A stretch of 9,117 bases of DNA from Bacteroidota bacterium. GTDB taxonomy: Bacteria > Bacteroidota > Bacteroidia > Bacteroidales > Paludibacteraceae. The notes under the pieces were generated by a model. The model saw nothing but the letters and a program-made list of their open reading frames with translations. It did not search any database and was not told the origin of the DNA. This document shows positions 1-6,634 of the stretch, piece by piece; within the stretch, counting starts at the first letter, position 1; every line of letters starts with the position of its first letter. The position numbers and the translations under genes are program-made. The DNA lies in assembly GCA_017860335.1 (NCBI GenBank), contig JAFNAU010000064.1, positions 1 to 9,117 on the forward strand. Reading direction: 5' to 3'.

Positions 1-14
1 TATAAGTAAGGATT

Positions 15-635
15 TTACAGCGGCACATAAACCACTTTTTTTGTTTTGAAAAATTCACCTTCAAATTGATCGCTCAGTTCGTAGGTTTCAGCAAAGTTTT
101 TGTAGGGGAGTATTTCGTGTTGCAGTTCCCCTCCTTTCAGGCATATCAAACCATTAGGGAGTGCATTTTGTTGCTTAGGGCTTATGTTTTTTCTGACCAG
201 TTTAACCAAATCATCAAGCGGCATCACGGCCCGGCTTACCACAAAGTCGAATTTGTTTTTTTCCTCTTGTACTCGTTCATGCTTTAATGTGATGTTATTC
301 AATCCGATAGACTTAGAAACTTCGCTTCCAACTTTAATTTTTTTGCCTATGCTGTCGATGAGTGTGAACTGCACTTGCGGAAACATTATTGCCAGTGGAA
401 TACCAGGAAAACCTCCTCCGGTTCCAACATCAAGAACTGAAGAATTCGGCTTGAAACTTATCACTCCGGCTATACCCAGCGAATGCAAAATATGACGCTC
501 GTACAGGTTATCAATATCTTTACGCGATATGACATTGATTTTTGAGTTCCAGTCAAGATATAAATCAAATAATGCCTTATATTGATTTTTCTGCGTTTCG
601 GTCAGATTTGGAAAGTATTTTAGTATTTCATCCAT
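15..635 (-). CDS. rsmG: 16S rRNA (guanine-N7) methyltransferase RsmG (GidB)
   Basis: This enzyme uses S-adenosylmethionine to methylate N7 of a guanine in the 530 loop of 16S rRNA (G527 in E. coli numbering), acting in the cytoplasm on the small ribosomal subunit. The 206-residue length matches the family (E. coli about 207). Visible motifs are the N-terminal helical part with WNSKINVISRKD (29-40) and ERHILHSL (46-53), then the Rossmann SAM-binding loop VLDVGTGGGFPGIPLAI (67-83). LIDS (92-95) follows, whose Asp is expected to contact the SAM ribose, and then VSRAVMPL (133-140). The ATG at 633-635 gives the usual family N-terminus (ILKYFPNLT). It is transcribed away from fabD and lies 203 nt from it. 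The stop is only 14 nt from the window edge, so any downstream partner or terminator is not visible. In other bacteria loss of this gene gives low-level streptomycin resistance (family knowledge). Confidence 0.97.
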   Translation of the reverse strand: MDEILKYFPNLTETQKNQYKALFDLYLDWNSKINVISRKDIDNLYERHILHSLGIAGVISFKPNSSVLDVGTGGGFPGIPLAIMFPQVQFTLIDSIGKKIKVGSEVSKSIGLNNITLKHERVQEEKNKFDFVVSRAVMPLDDLVKLVRKNISPKQQNALPNGLICLKGGELQHEILPYKNFAETYELSDQFEGEFFKTKKVVYVPL

Positions 636-680
636 ATTATCTTAAATATTGATTACAGAGTGAATGATAGTTTCGAAAAT

Positions 681-688
681 CAAAAGTA
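681..688 (-). promoter_or_regulatory. Candidate -7 element for rsmG
   Basis: Read on the minus strand this is TACTTTTG, matching the Bacteroidota -7 consensus TAnnTTTG, and it ends 45 nt before the rsmG start codon. No clear TTG/TTTG -33 element sits 19-20 nt upstream (the region is A/T-rich), so the call rests on one motif plus position. Confidence 0.4.
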
Positions 689-748
689 CTTGTTTTTTTA
701 GAAATAATAAAATCAGATTTTGTTACTGTCAGGGTACATGATCGCAAT

Positions 749-780
749 ATTGTTCAGATAAATAAAAATGTCTAACTTTG
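749..780 (+). promoter_or_regulatory. Probable fabD promoter (-33 ATTG, -7 TAACTTTG)
   Basis: TAACTTTG at 773-780 matches the Bacteroidota -7 consensus TAnnTTTG. ATTG at 749-752 lies 20 nt upstream, at the position expected for the -33 element. Transcription would begin a few bases after 780, giving a leader of roughly 50 nt. That leader is extremely A-rich and has no Shine-Dalgarno sequence before the ATG at 839, which is normal for this phylum. Confidence 0.6.
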
Positions 781-838
781 CAACCCGAAAAAAACAAATA
801 AAATTAAATAACGAAACATACAAACTACAATAAAAATT

Positions 839-1711
839 ATGAAAGCATTTGTATTTCCCGGACAGGGCGCACAGTTTACAGGAATGGGTAAAGACCTGTA
901 TGAAAAATCGCCTCTAGCAAAAGAATATTTTGAAAAAGCAAATGAAATACTTGGATTTCGGATTACCGATTTGATGTTTGAAGGCACTGCTGAAGATCTC
1001 CGTCAGACCAAAGTAACTCAACCAGCAGTTTTTCTTCACTCGGTAATCTCAGCCATCGCATTGGCCGATGAATTTAATCCCGATATGGTAGCCGGACACT
1101 CTCTGGGCGAATTTTCTGCCCTCGTTGCAGCCAAAGCACTCACATTCGAAGATGGACTGAAACTGGTTTATGCACGTGCAATGGCAATGCAGAAAGCATG
1201 CGAAGCTGAACCATCAACTATGGCTGCTGTACTGGGTCTCGATGATGAAACCGTTGAGGAAGTATGCGATAGTATTAAGGAAAATATTGTTGTTCCTGCC
1301 AACTATAATTGTCCGGGACAAATCGTAATTTCAGGTTCGATAGAAGGCGTGGATCAGGCTTGTGAGAAATTAAAGGAAAAAGGCGCTAAACGTGCATTGA
1401 AGTTACCAGTAGGCGGAGCATTTCACTCACCGCTGATGCAACCTGCCAGTGAAGAACTCAAAGCCGCTATCGATGCAGCCATTGTCAGCGAACCTATATG
1501 TCCTGTTTATCAGAATGTTAACGCATATCCGCAAACCGATCCGGTAGCCATCAAACAAAACCTGATAGCCCAGCTTACTGCTCCGGTAAGATGGACACAG
1601 ACAGTAAAGAATATGATCACAGATGGTGCTGTTGAATTTGTAGAACTCGGTCCGGGCGATGTACTCAAAGGATTGATTAAAAAAGTAAATTCAGATGTTA
1701 CTGTAGGATAA
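839..1711 (+). CDS. fabD: Malonyl-CoA:ACP transacylase FabD
   Basis: FabD moves the malonyl group from malonyl-CoA to the phosphopantetheine arm of acyl carrier protein, supplying the extender unit for type II fatty acid synthesis in the cytosol. The protein has 290 residues, close to the usual 290-310. It begins with the family signature FPGQGAQFTGMG (6-17), whose Gln helps form the oxyanion hole. The nucleophile Ser88 lies in GHSLGEFSAL (86-95), and Arg113 in YARAMAMQ fits the malonyl-carboxylate-binding arginine. NCPGQIVISG (157-166) and the catalytic His196 in GAFHSPLM (193-200) follow, with the C-terminal VELGPGDVLKGLI (268-280). All key residues are present. The gene appears monocistronic: it has its own promoter upstream and a hairpin 33 nt after its stop. 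No other fab gene is adjacent, so it lies outside a fab cluster here. Confidence 0.97.
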   Translation: MKAFVFPGQGAQFTGMGKDLYEKSPLAKEYFEKANEILGFRITDLMFEGTAEDLRQTKVTQPAVFLHSVISAIALADEFNPDMVAGHSLGEFSALVAAKALTFEDGLKLVYARAMAMQKACEAEPSTMAAVLGLDDETVEEVCDSIKENIVVPANYNCPGQIVISGSIEGVDQACEKLKEKGAKRALKLPVGGAFHSPLMQPASEELKAAIDAAIVSEPICPVYQNVNAYPQTDPVAIKQNLIAQLTAPVRWTQTVKNMITDGAVEFVELGPGDVLKGLIKKVNSDVTVG

Positions 1712-1743
1712 TATTATTGAGAAAAAAGTTTTTTTGAAAATAT

Positions 1744-1775
1744 TCAGGCACAAGAATTTAGTTTTTTGTGCCTGA
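1744..1775 (+). terminator. Hairpin after fabD, probable terminator
   Basis: Perfect 10-bp inverted repeat: TCAGGCACAA at 1744-1753 pairs with TTGTGCCTGA at 1766-1775, and further A-T and G-U pairs inside extend the stem to about 13 bp. The stretch after the stem (TATTGTTT) is only a weak U-tract. Position between fabD and the next promoter supports termination, but efficiency is uncertain. Confidence 0.6.
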
Positions 1776-1818
1776 TATTGTTTAAACAAGTACTGAATAA
1801 TCAATTTCCCAGTTTTTT

Positions 1819-1838
1819 TTGTACTTTTGTATGTACAA
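1819..1838 (+). promoter_or_regulatory. Candidate -7 element embedded in an inverted repeat, upstream of the DUF3788 gene
   Basis: TACTTTTG at 1822-1829 matches TAnnTTTG and ends 33 nt before the DUF3788 start codon. It is overlapped by a 6-bp inverted repeat, TTGTAC (1819-1824) and GTACAA (1833-1838), separated by 8 nt. No good -33 TTG is seen at the expected distance. This would be the promoter for the DUF3788-aspS unit. The repeat could be an operator or chance. Confidence 0.45.
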
Positions 1839-1862
1839 TTTAATCAAAAAAACACTTGAACC

Positions 1863-2279
1863 ATGGATACACCGTTATTGAGGGATAAGGAATTGTACCC
1901 AACAGAAGAAGTGCTTGAAAAAGTATTGGGAGATAGTTTTCATGCTTACAAACAGCTGGTTACAACTATTGCTGAGCTAGATGCTGAAATGTTATGGAGG
2001 TATTACAATGACGGAAAAGCCTGGCTCTGTAAGGTTCAGTATAAAAACAAAACTATTTTCTGGTTATCGGTTTGGGAAGGTTTTTTCAAAACAACTTTTT
2101 ATTTTACAGAAAAAAACTGTATGGGAATTGACTCGCTTGATATCAACGAAACTATCAGAACTGAATTCAGGAATAATAAGCCCATCGGAAAGTTTTTACC
2201 TCTGACTTTGAGTATACAAAATGTAGATCAACAGATTGATTTACTGAAAATTGCAGAATATAAAAAAGGATTAAAATAA
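1863..2279 (+). CDS. DUF3788 family protein of unknown function
   Basis: I recognise this 138-residue protein as resembling the DUF3788 family of small soluble proteins common in Bacteroidota and Firmicutes. No biochemical function is established. The recognisable core is WRYYNDGKAWLCKV (45-58) followed by KTIFWLSVWEGFFKTTFYF (63-81), rich in Trp, Phe and Tyr. A conserved-looking KPIGKFLPLTL segment lies near 106-116. There is no signal peptide, transmembrane helix or obvious catalytic motif. The aromatic sheet-like core could be a ligand-binding fold, but that is inference. The ATG at 1863 fits the family N-terminus (PLLRDKELYPTEEVL). The stop is 16 nt before aspS on the same strand with no terminator between, so co-transcription is likely. 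The link to aspS may be positional only. Confidence 0.8.
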   Translation: MDTPLLRDKELYPTEEVLEKVLGDSFHAYKQLVTTIAELDAEMLWRYYNDGKAWLCKVQYKNKTIFWLSVWEGFFKTTFYFTEKNCMGIDSLDINETIRTEFRNNKPIGKFLPLTLSIQNVDQQIDLLKIAEYKKGLK

Positions 2280-2295
2280 TATAGCTATTAATTTT

Positions 2296-4050
2296 ATGTT
2301 TAGGACAAAAACATGTGGAGAACTCAGGCTTGCCGATGCAGGTAAAAAAGTAACCCTTGCCGGATGGGTTCAGCGCAGCCGCAAAATGGGCGGTATGACT
2401 TTCATTGATTTGCGTGACCGTTATGGAATTACGCAATTAGTTTTTAATCAGGATGTTAATGCTGAATTGTGCGACCAGGCTAATAAACTGGGGCGCGAAT
2501 ATGTCATTCAAATCAGTGGTGAAGTGGCAGAACGAAGTAACAAAAATATTCACATCGCAACAGGTGAAGTGGAAATACTTGTGGATACTCTCAACATTTT
2601 GAATGAGGCAAATACACCACCATTTACCATCGAAGATAATACAGATGGGGGCGATGATATCCGGATGAAATACAGATATCTGGATCTACGCCGGAATAGT
2701 GTAAGGGCAAATCTGGAGTTAAGACATAAAATGACCATCGAAACCAGAAGTTACCTCGACAAACTGAACTTTCTTGAAGTGGAAACGCCTGTTCTGATTG
2801 GTTCTACACCCGAAGGGGCACGCGACTTTGTTGTACCTTCGCGCATGAATCCTGGTGAATTTTATGCTTTACCACAATCACCGCAATTGTTCAAACAGTT
2901 GTTGATGGTATCGGGCTTCGACCGGTATTTTCAGATTGTAAAGTGCTTCCGCGATGAAGATTTACGTGCCGATCGTCAGCCGGAATTTACTCAGATCGAC
3001 TGTGAAATGTCATTTGTACAGCAGGAAGATGTGCTGAATACCTTCGAAGGACTGGCTAAACATCTTTTCAAAACGATAAAGGGAATTGAAATGAACGAAC
3101 CTTTCCCGAGAATGACCTGGCACGATGCGATGAAGTATTATGGTTCGGACAAACCGGATTTACGTTTCGGAATGAAGTTTGTTGAGCTTAAAGAAGCAGT
3201 TATTGGTCATAATTTCAGCGTTTTTGATGAAGCAGAGTATGTTGGCGGCATCTGTGCAAGCGGTTGCGCATCGTACACCCGCAAGCAACTGGATGAACTG
3301 ACTGATTTTGTAAAACGTCCGCAGATAGGAGCGAAGGGACTGATTTATATCCGCATGAATGAAGACGGAACGGTCAAATCATCTGTAGATAAGTATTTTA
3401 ACGAAGAAGACCTGAAAAATATTGCCGCCAAATTCGAGGCTAAGGTCGGTGATTTAATTTTGATTCTTTCAGGGCCAAAACGTAAAACGCAGAAAGCATT
3501 GTGTGAATTGCGACTGGAAATGGGAGAGAGGCTTGGTTTGAGAGACAAACAGGTTTTTGCACCCCTCTGGGTTATCGATTTCCCGTTATTTGAGTGGGAC
3601 GAGGAAGTTCAGCGCTTTTTTGCGATGCATCATCCTTTCACATCACCCAAACCTGAAGATATTCACTTGCTCGACAGCGATACAGGTAACGTACGCGCAA
3701 ATGCTTATGATATGGTCATCAACGGAGTAGAATTGGGTGGAGGATCCATTCGTATACACGACAGTCAGTTGCAACGCAAAATGTTTGAATTACTGGGATT
3801 TACACCCGAAAAAGCGCAGGCTCAGTTCGGATTTCTGATGGGAGCCTTTCAGTACGGAGCCCCCCCGCATGGTGGTCTGGCATTCGGACTTGACCGTTTT
3901 GTATCATTATTTGCTGGTCTGGATAGTATCCGTGATTGTATTGCATTCCCGAAAAATAATTCCGGTCGCGACGTGATGATTGATGCACCGTCGAAAATTG
4001 ATCAAAGCCAGCTCGATGAATTGAATCTCATTATTGATATAAAAGAATAA
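2296..4050 (+). CDS. aspS: Aspartyl-tRNA synthetase AspS (bacterial type, class IIb)
   Basis: AspS attaches aspartate to tRNA-Asp using ATP, in the cytoplasm. At 584 residues it has the full bacterial length. An N-terminal OB-fold anticodon-binding domain (about 1-105, with GWVQRSRKMGGMTFIDLRD at 23-41) precedes the catalytic core. Class II motif 1 is around LNFLEVETPVL (157-167). QSPQLFKQLLM (194-204) is the aspartate-site segment, and motif 2 is FRDEDLRADRQPEFTQID (218-235). The bacterial GAD insertion domain fills roughly 290-420. FAMHHPFTSP (442-451) follows, and motif 3 is GGLAFGLDRFVSLFAG (526-541). All three motifs are intact. The start gives the classic MxRTxTCGEL N-terminus. It lies 16 nt after the DUF3788 gene and is followed by a strong terminator. 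Whether it is tRNA-discriminating cannot be settled by eye. Confidence 0.98.
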   Translation: MFRTKTCGELRLADAGKKVTLAGWVQRSRKMGGMTFIDLRDRYGITQLVFNQDVNAELCDQANKLGREYVIQISGEVAERSNKNIHIATGEVEILVDTLNILNEANTPPFTIEDNTDGGDDIRMKYRYLDLRRNSVRANLELRHKMTIETRSYLDKLNFLEVETPVLIGSTPEGARDFVVPSRMNPGEFYALPQSPQLFKQLLMVSGFDRYFQIVKCFRDEDLRADRQPEFTQIDCEMSFVQQEDVLNTFEGLAKHLFKTIKGIEMNEPFPRMTWHDAMKYYGSDKPDLRFGMKFVELKEAVIGHNFSVFDEAEYVGGICASGCASYTRKQLDELTDFVKRPQIGAKGLIYIRMNEDGTVKSSVDKYFNEEDLKNIAAKFEAKVGDLILILSGPKRKTQKALCELRLEMGERLGLRDKQVFAPLWVIDFPLFEWDEEVQRFFAMHHPFTSPKPEDIHLLDSDTGNVRANAYDMVINGVELGGGSIRIHDSQLQRKMFELLGFTPEKAQAQFGFLMGAFQYGAPPHGGLAFGLDRFVSLFAGLDSIRDCIAFPKNNSGRDVMIDAPSKIDQSQLDELNLIIDIKE

Positions 4051-4068
4051 GTAAAATATATTTTCGAA

Positions 4069-4105
4069 AAAAAATCGCAGAGAAGAATTTTCTCTGCGAT
4101 TTTTT
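4069..4105 (+). terminator. Strong intrinsic terminator of aspS
   Basis: A perfect inverted repeat of about 16 bp (4069-4084 with 4090-4105) has GC-rich centre TCGCAGAGAA / TTCTCTGCGA and a 5-nt GAATT loop. It is flanked by an A-run before and a T-run after. It starts 18 nt after the aspS stop. The A-run on the other side means it could also stop minus-strand transcription. Confidence 0.9.
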
Positions 4106-4611
4106 ATGTTATAAATTTTGAAAAGAAGCATAACTCCAAAATTTTTCAAACTTGAATTAATAATTTCTGAAAAATCGGAGGTACATAATTACAATAAATT
4201 CTATTTTACATAATATAAATTATAGGAAAACAATATCAATTTTTATTCTGCCAGGTTTGTTATAAATTATGTCAATTTTCCATGAAAATAACTTTCGCTG
4301 AGAATTCAATATTTTTCACTCGATAAACATTATGGTTAGTTTATCAAAATCTCAGGATGTCTGAATTTGTAAGAAAATTCAATCATTAGAAAATTTTTGT
4401 GAATAAATCAGCTATTCGAATCCATTAATTTATTTTGATTTATCAATAGTAAAATTTTCATTCATTGAGATTAATCCGATAAAGTTTAATTTCTTGCCAC
4501 TCTGTGGCAAGAAATCTTACTTTTCACATCTTACTACAAAGATTTTGTCGGACAACAATATATAAAAATATTATATTATTGATAATGAAATATATACAAA
4601 TATATTTTATC
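4106..4611. other. Long AT-rich intergenic region without a gene
   Basis: About 500 nt between the aspS terminator and the oxyR terminator are very A/T-rich, and I find no credible coding frame, tRNA or known riboswitch. Apart from the 12-bp hairpin at 4489-4515 the only structures are weak: a 7-bp inverted repeat GATAAAC/GTTTATC (4322-4328 and 4339-4345) and an 8-bp one, ATAAATCA/TGATTTAT (4403-4410 and 4436-4443). These are compatible with chance in such DNA. A small RNA cannot be excluded. Confidence 0.6.
4489..4515. repeat. Perfect 12-bp hairpin with a 3-nt loop, role unknown
   Basis: ATTTCTTGCCAC (4489-4500) pairs exactly with GTGGCAAGAAAT (4504-4515) around the loop TCT. It is the only GC-containing strong stem in the gap between aspS and oxyR. 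No U-tract follows on either strand, so it is not a standard intrinsic terminator. It lies about 125 nt beyond the oxyR stop and is not assigned to any gene. Confidence 0.7.
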
Positions 4612-4634
4612 AAAAATAGGGTAGTCCCCCTACT
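4612..4634 (-). terminator. Probable intrinsic terminator of oxyR
   Basis: On the minus strand, starting 7 nt after the oxyR stop, AGTAGGG (4634-4628) can pair with CCCTATT (4621-4615) around a 6-nt loop, with one G-U pair. The T-run at 4616-4612 follows. The stem is short but GC-rich in its middle and correctly placed. Confidence 0.6.
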
Positions 4635-4641
4635 CCACTTT

Positions 4642-5565
4642 TCAGATTTTTATTGCAAATTTCTTTAATCTCTGATCGAGCATGTGCAGAGGAATAATTT
4701 GTTTAATTGTCTCTGCTACAGCATTTAACTGTCCTTCCCGAATAAAATCCTGGTGAATTATCAATGAAATTTCTCTCACAGGTTTCGGATTTACCAGCAT
4801 TCGCAGGTTTTTTTTCTGATTTTCGCTAAGCGAATTGGTATGAAGCTCCGGAATAACAGTATAGCCACCATTTTCGTCAACGATTTTAATCAGCGTGTCA
4901 ATACTTCCGGCTTCGTAAATATTGCTAGCAGGTGAAAGTTTACAAAAATTAAAAACCTGACTTCTGAAACAATGTCCTTCTTCTAAAATCCATAAGTTTT
5001 CAATTCGTAAATCATTGGAATTCAGTTCACTGCAACTATATAATTCATCATCGGGCGAAATATAGGCAACGAATTTTTCATAATATAGTGGTATTTCGAG
5101 TATTAGAGGATTATTTAAGGGCGTGGATGCGATCGCCATATCAATTTCTCCTAACACAAGTTTTTTTTCAAGAACTGATGTATGCATTTCGGATACCTTG
5201 AATGACAAATCGGGATATTTCTTATTGAAGTGCACAAAAAACTGCGGTAGCAAATAAGGTGCAACCGTTGGAATGACAGCAATATTAAAATTTCCGGTTA
5301 AGTTACCTTTTTCATTAGAAACCACTTCTTTGATCCGACCAATCTGACAGACCGTACTTTGAGCCAGGTCAATTACTTTTTTGCCAATTGGAGTAACTTC
5401 GATCGGATGTCTTGAACGGTCAAATATCTTCACATCAAGCTCATCCTCAAGTTTTTGTATCATCATGCTCAAAGTGGGTTGTGTAACACCTGCTGATTCA
5501 GCTGCCTGTACAAAATGGCGCGTTTTATTCAATGCAATAATGTATTCAAGTTGTTGTAGGGTCAT
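4642..5565 (-). CDS. oxyR: OxyR, LysR-type hydrogen peroxide sensor and regulator
   Basis: OxyR is a cytoplasmic tetrameric transcription factor that is activated by H2O2 through a reversible disulfide and controls catalase, peroxiredoxin and Dps-type genes in other bacteria. The 307-residue length fits. An N-terminal winged helix-turn-helix (about 1-60, with QAAESAGVTQPTLSMMIQKLE at 20-40, the LysR signature) is followed by a periplasmic-binding-protein-like sensor domain (about 90-295). The sensor holds Cys199 and Cys208 in GHCFRSQVFNFC (197-208), the same spacing and, by my count, the same numbering as the E. coli OxyR redox pair. This separates it from ordinary LysR regulators. The ATG at 5563-5565 gives the standard MTLQQLEYI start. 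It diverges from the TraB/GumN gene, and a peroxide-defence target is not next to it in this window. Confidence 0.93.
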   Translation of the reverse strand: MTLQQLEYIIALNKTRHFVQAAESAGVTQPTLSMMIQKLEDELDVKIFDRSRHPIEVTPIGKKVIDLAQSTVCQIGRIKEVVSNEKGNLTGNFNIAVIPTVAPYLLPQFFVHFNKKYPDLSFKVSEMHTSVLEKKLVLGEIDMAIASTPLNNPLILEIPLYYEKFVAYISPDDELYSCSELNSNDLRIENLWILEEGHCFRSQVFNFCKLSPASNIYEAGSIDTLIKIVDENGGYTVIPELHTNSLSENQKKNLRMLVNPKPVREISLIIHQDFIREGQLNAVAETIKQIIPLHMLDQRLKKFAIKI

Positions 5566-5587
5566 TATATCGTGGTTTATATTTACA

Positions 5588-5595
5588 CAAAGATA
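5588..5595 (-). promoter_or_regulatory. Candidate -7 element for oxyR
   Basis: The minus strand reads TATCTTTG, an excellent match to TAnnTTTG, and it ends 22 nt before the oxyR start codon. The upstream side is almost pure A/T with no TTG at the -33 distance. A weak -33 is common at regulated promoters, so an activator or autoregulation is possible. Confidence 0.5.
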
Positions 5596-5613
5596 TAAAT
5601 ATATTTTATAATA

Positions 5614-5655
5614 CTATAATTTATTTGCCAACCACTAAAAAACATCAAATTATAG
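5614..5655. promoter_or_regulatory. 9-bp inverted repeat between oxyR and the traB-like gene, possible operator
   Basis: CTATAATTT (5614-5622) and AAATTATAG (5647-5655) are exact inverted copies separated by 24 nt, with arm centres 33 bp apart, about three helical turns. The outer CTAT/ATAG ends recall the half-site ends of the E. coli OxyR consensus. The pair sits upstream of the oxyR -7 element and of the candidate traB promoter. Binding by OxyR is a guess. Confidence 0.4.
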
Positions 5656-5663
5656 ACACTAAA

Positions 5664-5694
5664 ATTGATGTTGTTGAAATTTCAGTTATTTTTG
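5664..5694 (+). promoter_or_regulatory. Candidate promoter for the TraB/GumN gene
   Basis: ATTG at 5664-5667 and TATTTTTG at 5687-5694 are separated by 19 nt, as in Bacteroidota promoters. If real, transcription starts near 5700, only a few bases before the ATG at 5707. The message would be nearly leaderless, and the upstream TTG (5665) and ATG (5668) would be ruled out as starts. Confidence 0.45.
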
Positions 5695-5706
5695 CTGAAA
5701 AAAATA

Positions 5707-6576
5707 ATGAAGAAATTAAATCTCTTTTTACTGATACTTATATTCAGTTTGAATGCCTCGCAGGCACAGCTGTTGTGGAAAATAAGCGGTCATGGCCTTG
5801 AAAAACCTTCATATCTATTTGGTACACATCACCTTATACCTATTCAGTTTTTGGATAGTGTTCCCGGATTATACAAAGCGTTTAATTCTACTCAAACTGT
5901 TGTTTCCGAAGTGGTACTTAACAATCTTGATACAGCGCCTGCCATACAGCGGGCGGCGTTACTACCCGATTCGGTTACCATTCAAACATTGCTTAGCAAG
6001 ACTGATTATGAATTTGCAAATGAAGAGATTACAAAAATACTCCGAATGAGCCTTTATAGTCTTAACAAGATGCATCCTTCGCTTATTACAAAGCTTTATG
6101 AATTAGAACTTTATAAAACAGTTGAGCATTTTGATGAGAATACGAAGTCTGATTCCTATTTTCAGCTTGTAGCAGCACAGAAAGGTATTCCGGTTGTCGG
6201 ACTTGAGACAGTAGAAAAGCAACTCAGCTTGCTTTTTCCGAAAAACTACCAAAAAGAAGCTCAATTGCTTATTGAAACTATCAGAAACAAGGATAAACTT
6301 ATTGGCGAAATTAATGAAATGAACCAGATGTACCGGAAAGCGAAAATCTATGAATTAGAAAAGCTGGCTTCCCAATCTAATAAACAATGGAATGTGAGTG
6401 AAGAAGAAAATTATGCCCTTGTTGACGAACGAAATATTGACTGGATCAGGCAATTGCCCGAATTACTCAGTAAAAGTAGTTGTTTTATAGCTGTTGGAGT
6501 TTTACACCTGCCCGGTACTAATGGTCTGATAAATTTGTTAAAAAAAGAAGGCTATAAAGTAACCGCTATAAATTGA
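5707..6576 (+). CDS. Secreted TraB/GumN-family protein
   Basis: It belongs to the TraB/GumN family (PF01963), related to the Tiki/EreA/ChaN-like hydrolase superfamily. The biochemical role of bacterial members is mostly unproven. The ATG at 5707 gives 289 residues and a clean signal peptide (MKK, hydrophobic LNLFLLILIFSL, then NASQA before Q21), with no lipobox cysteine, so a periplasmic or exported soluble protein is expected. Family motifs are SYLFGTHHLIP (35-45), VVSEVV (65-70, with Glu68), the mid segment GIPVVGLETVEKQ (160-172), ERNIDW (241-246) and the C-terminal IAVGVLHLPGTNGLINLL (261-278). GTHH, the glutamates and VLHLPG are the conserved, putative metal-binding features. The frame is open upstream to a TTG at 5665, but the extra residues would precede the signal peptide and overlap a candidate promoter. 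It diverges from oxyR and lies 117 nt before trpB2. Confidence 0.88.
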   Translation: MKKLNLFLLILIFSLNASQAQLLWKISGHGLEKPSYLFGTHHLIPIQFLDSVPGLYKAFNSTQTVVSEVVLNNLDTAPAIQRAALLPDSVTIQTLLSKTDYEFANEEITKILRMSLYSLNKMHPSLITKLYELELYKTVEHFDENTKSDSYFQLVAAQKGIPVVGLETVEKQLSLLFPKNYQKEAQLLIETIRNKDKLIGEINEMNQMYRKAKIYELEKLASQSNKQWNVSEEENYALVDERNIDWIRQLPELLSKSSCFIAVGVLHLPGTNGLINLLKKEGYKVTAIN

Positions 6577-6634
6577 CAAAAATTCGGTGAAACATGCAAA
6601 ATAAAATCAAATTAATCGCAATAATCTTTTTTAT

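Noticed and set aside
184..495. Open frame of 103 codons antisense to rsmG
   Set aside because: It is entirely inside rsmG, which has intact family motifs; the translated product has no recognisable domain.
2280..2295. T-box or other leader riboswitch in front of aspS
   Set aside because: Only 16 nt separate it from the DUF3788 stop, and no T-box-like structure is seen upstream of the DUF3788 gene either.
4597..4604. Minus-strand TATATTTG, a perfect -7 match just downstream of oxyR, as a promoter for a small RNA
   Set aside because: The surroundings are almost pure A/T so the motif is expected by chance, and no -33 TTG lies at the right distance.
5665..5706. TTG at 5665 or ATG at 5668 as the start of the TraB/GumN gene
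   Set aside because: They would add residues in front of a standard signal peptide and overlap a candidate promoter; the ATG at 5707 gives a canonical MKK signal sequence.
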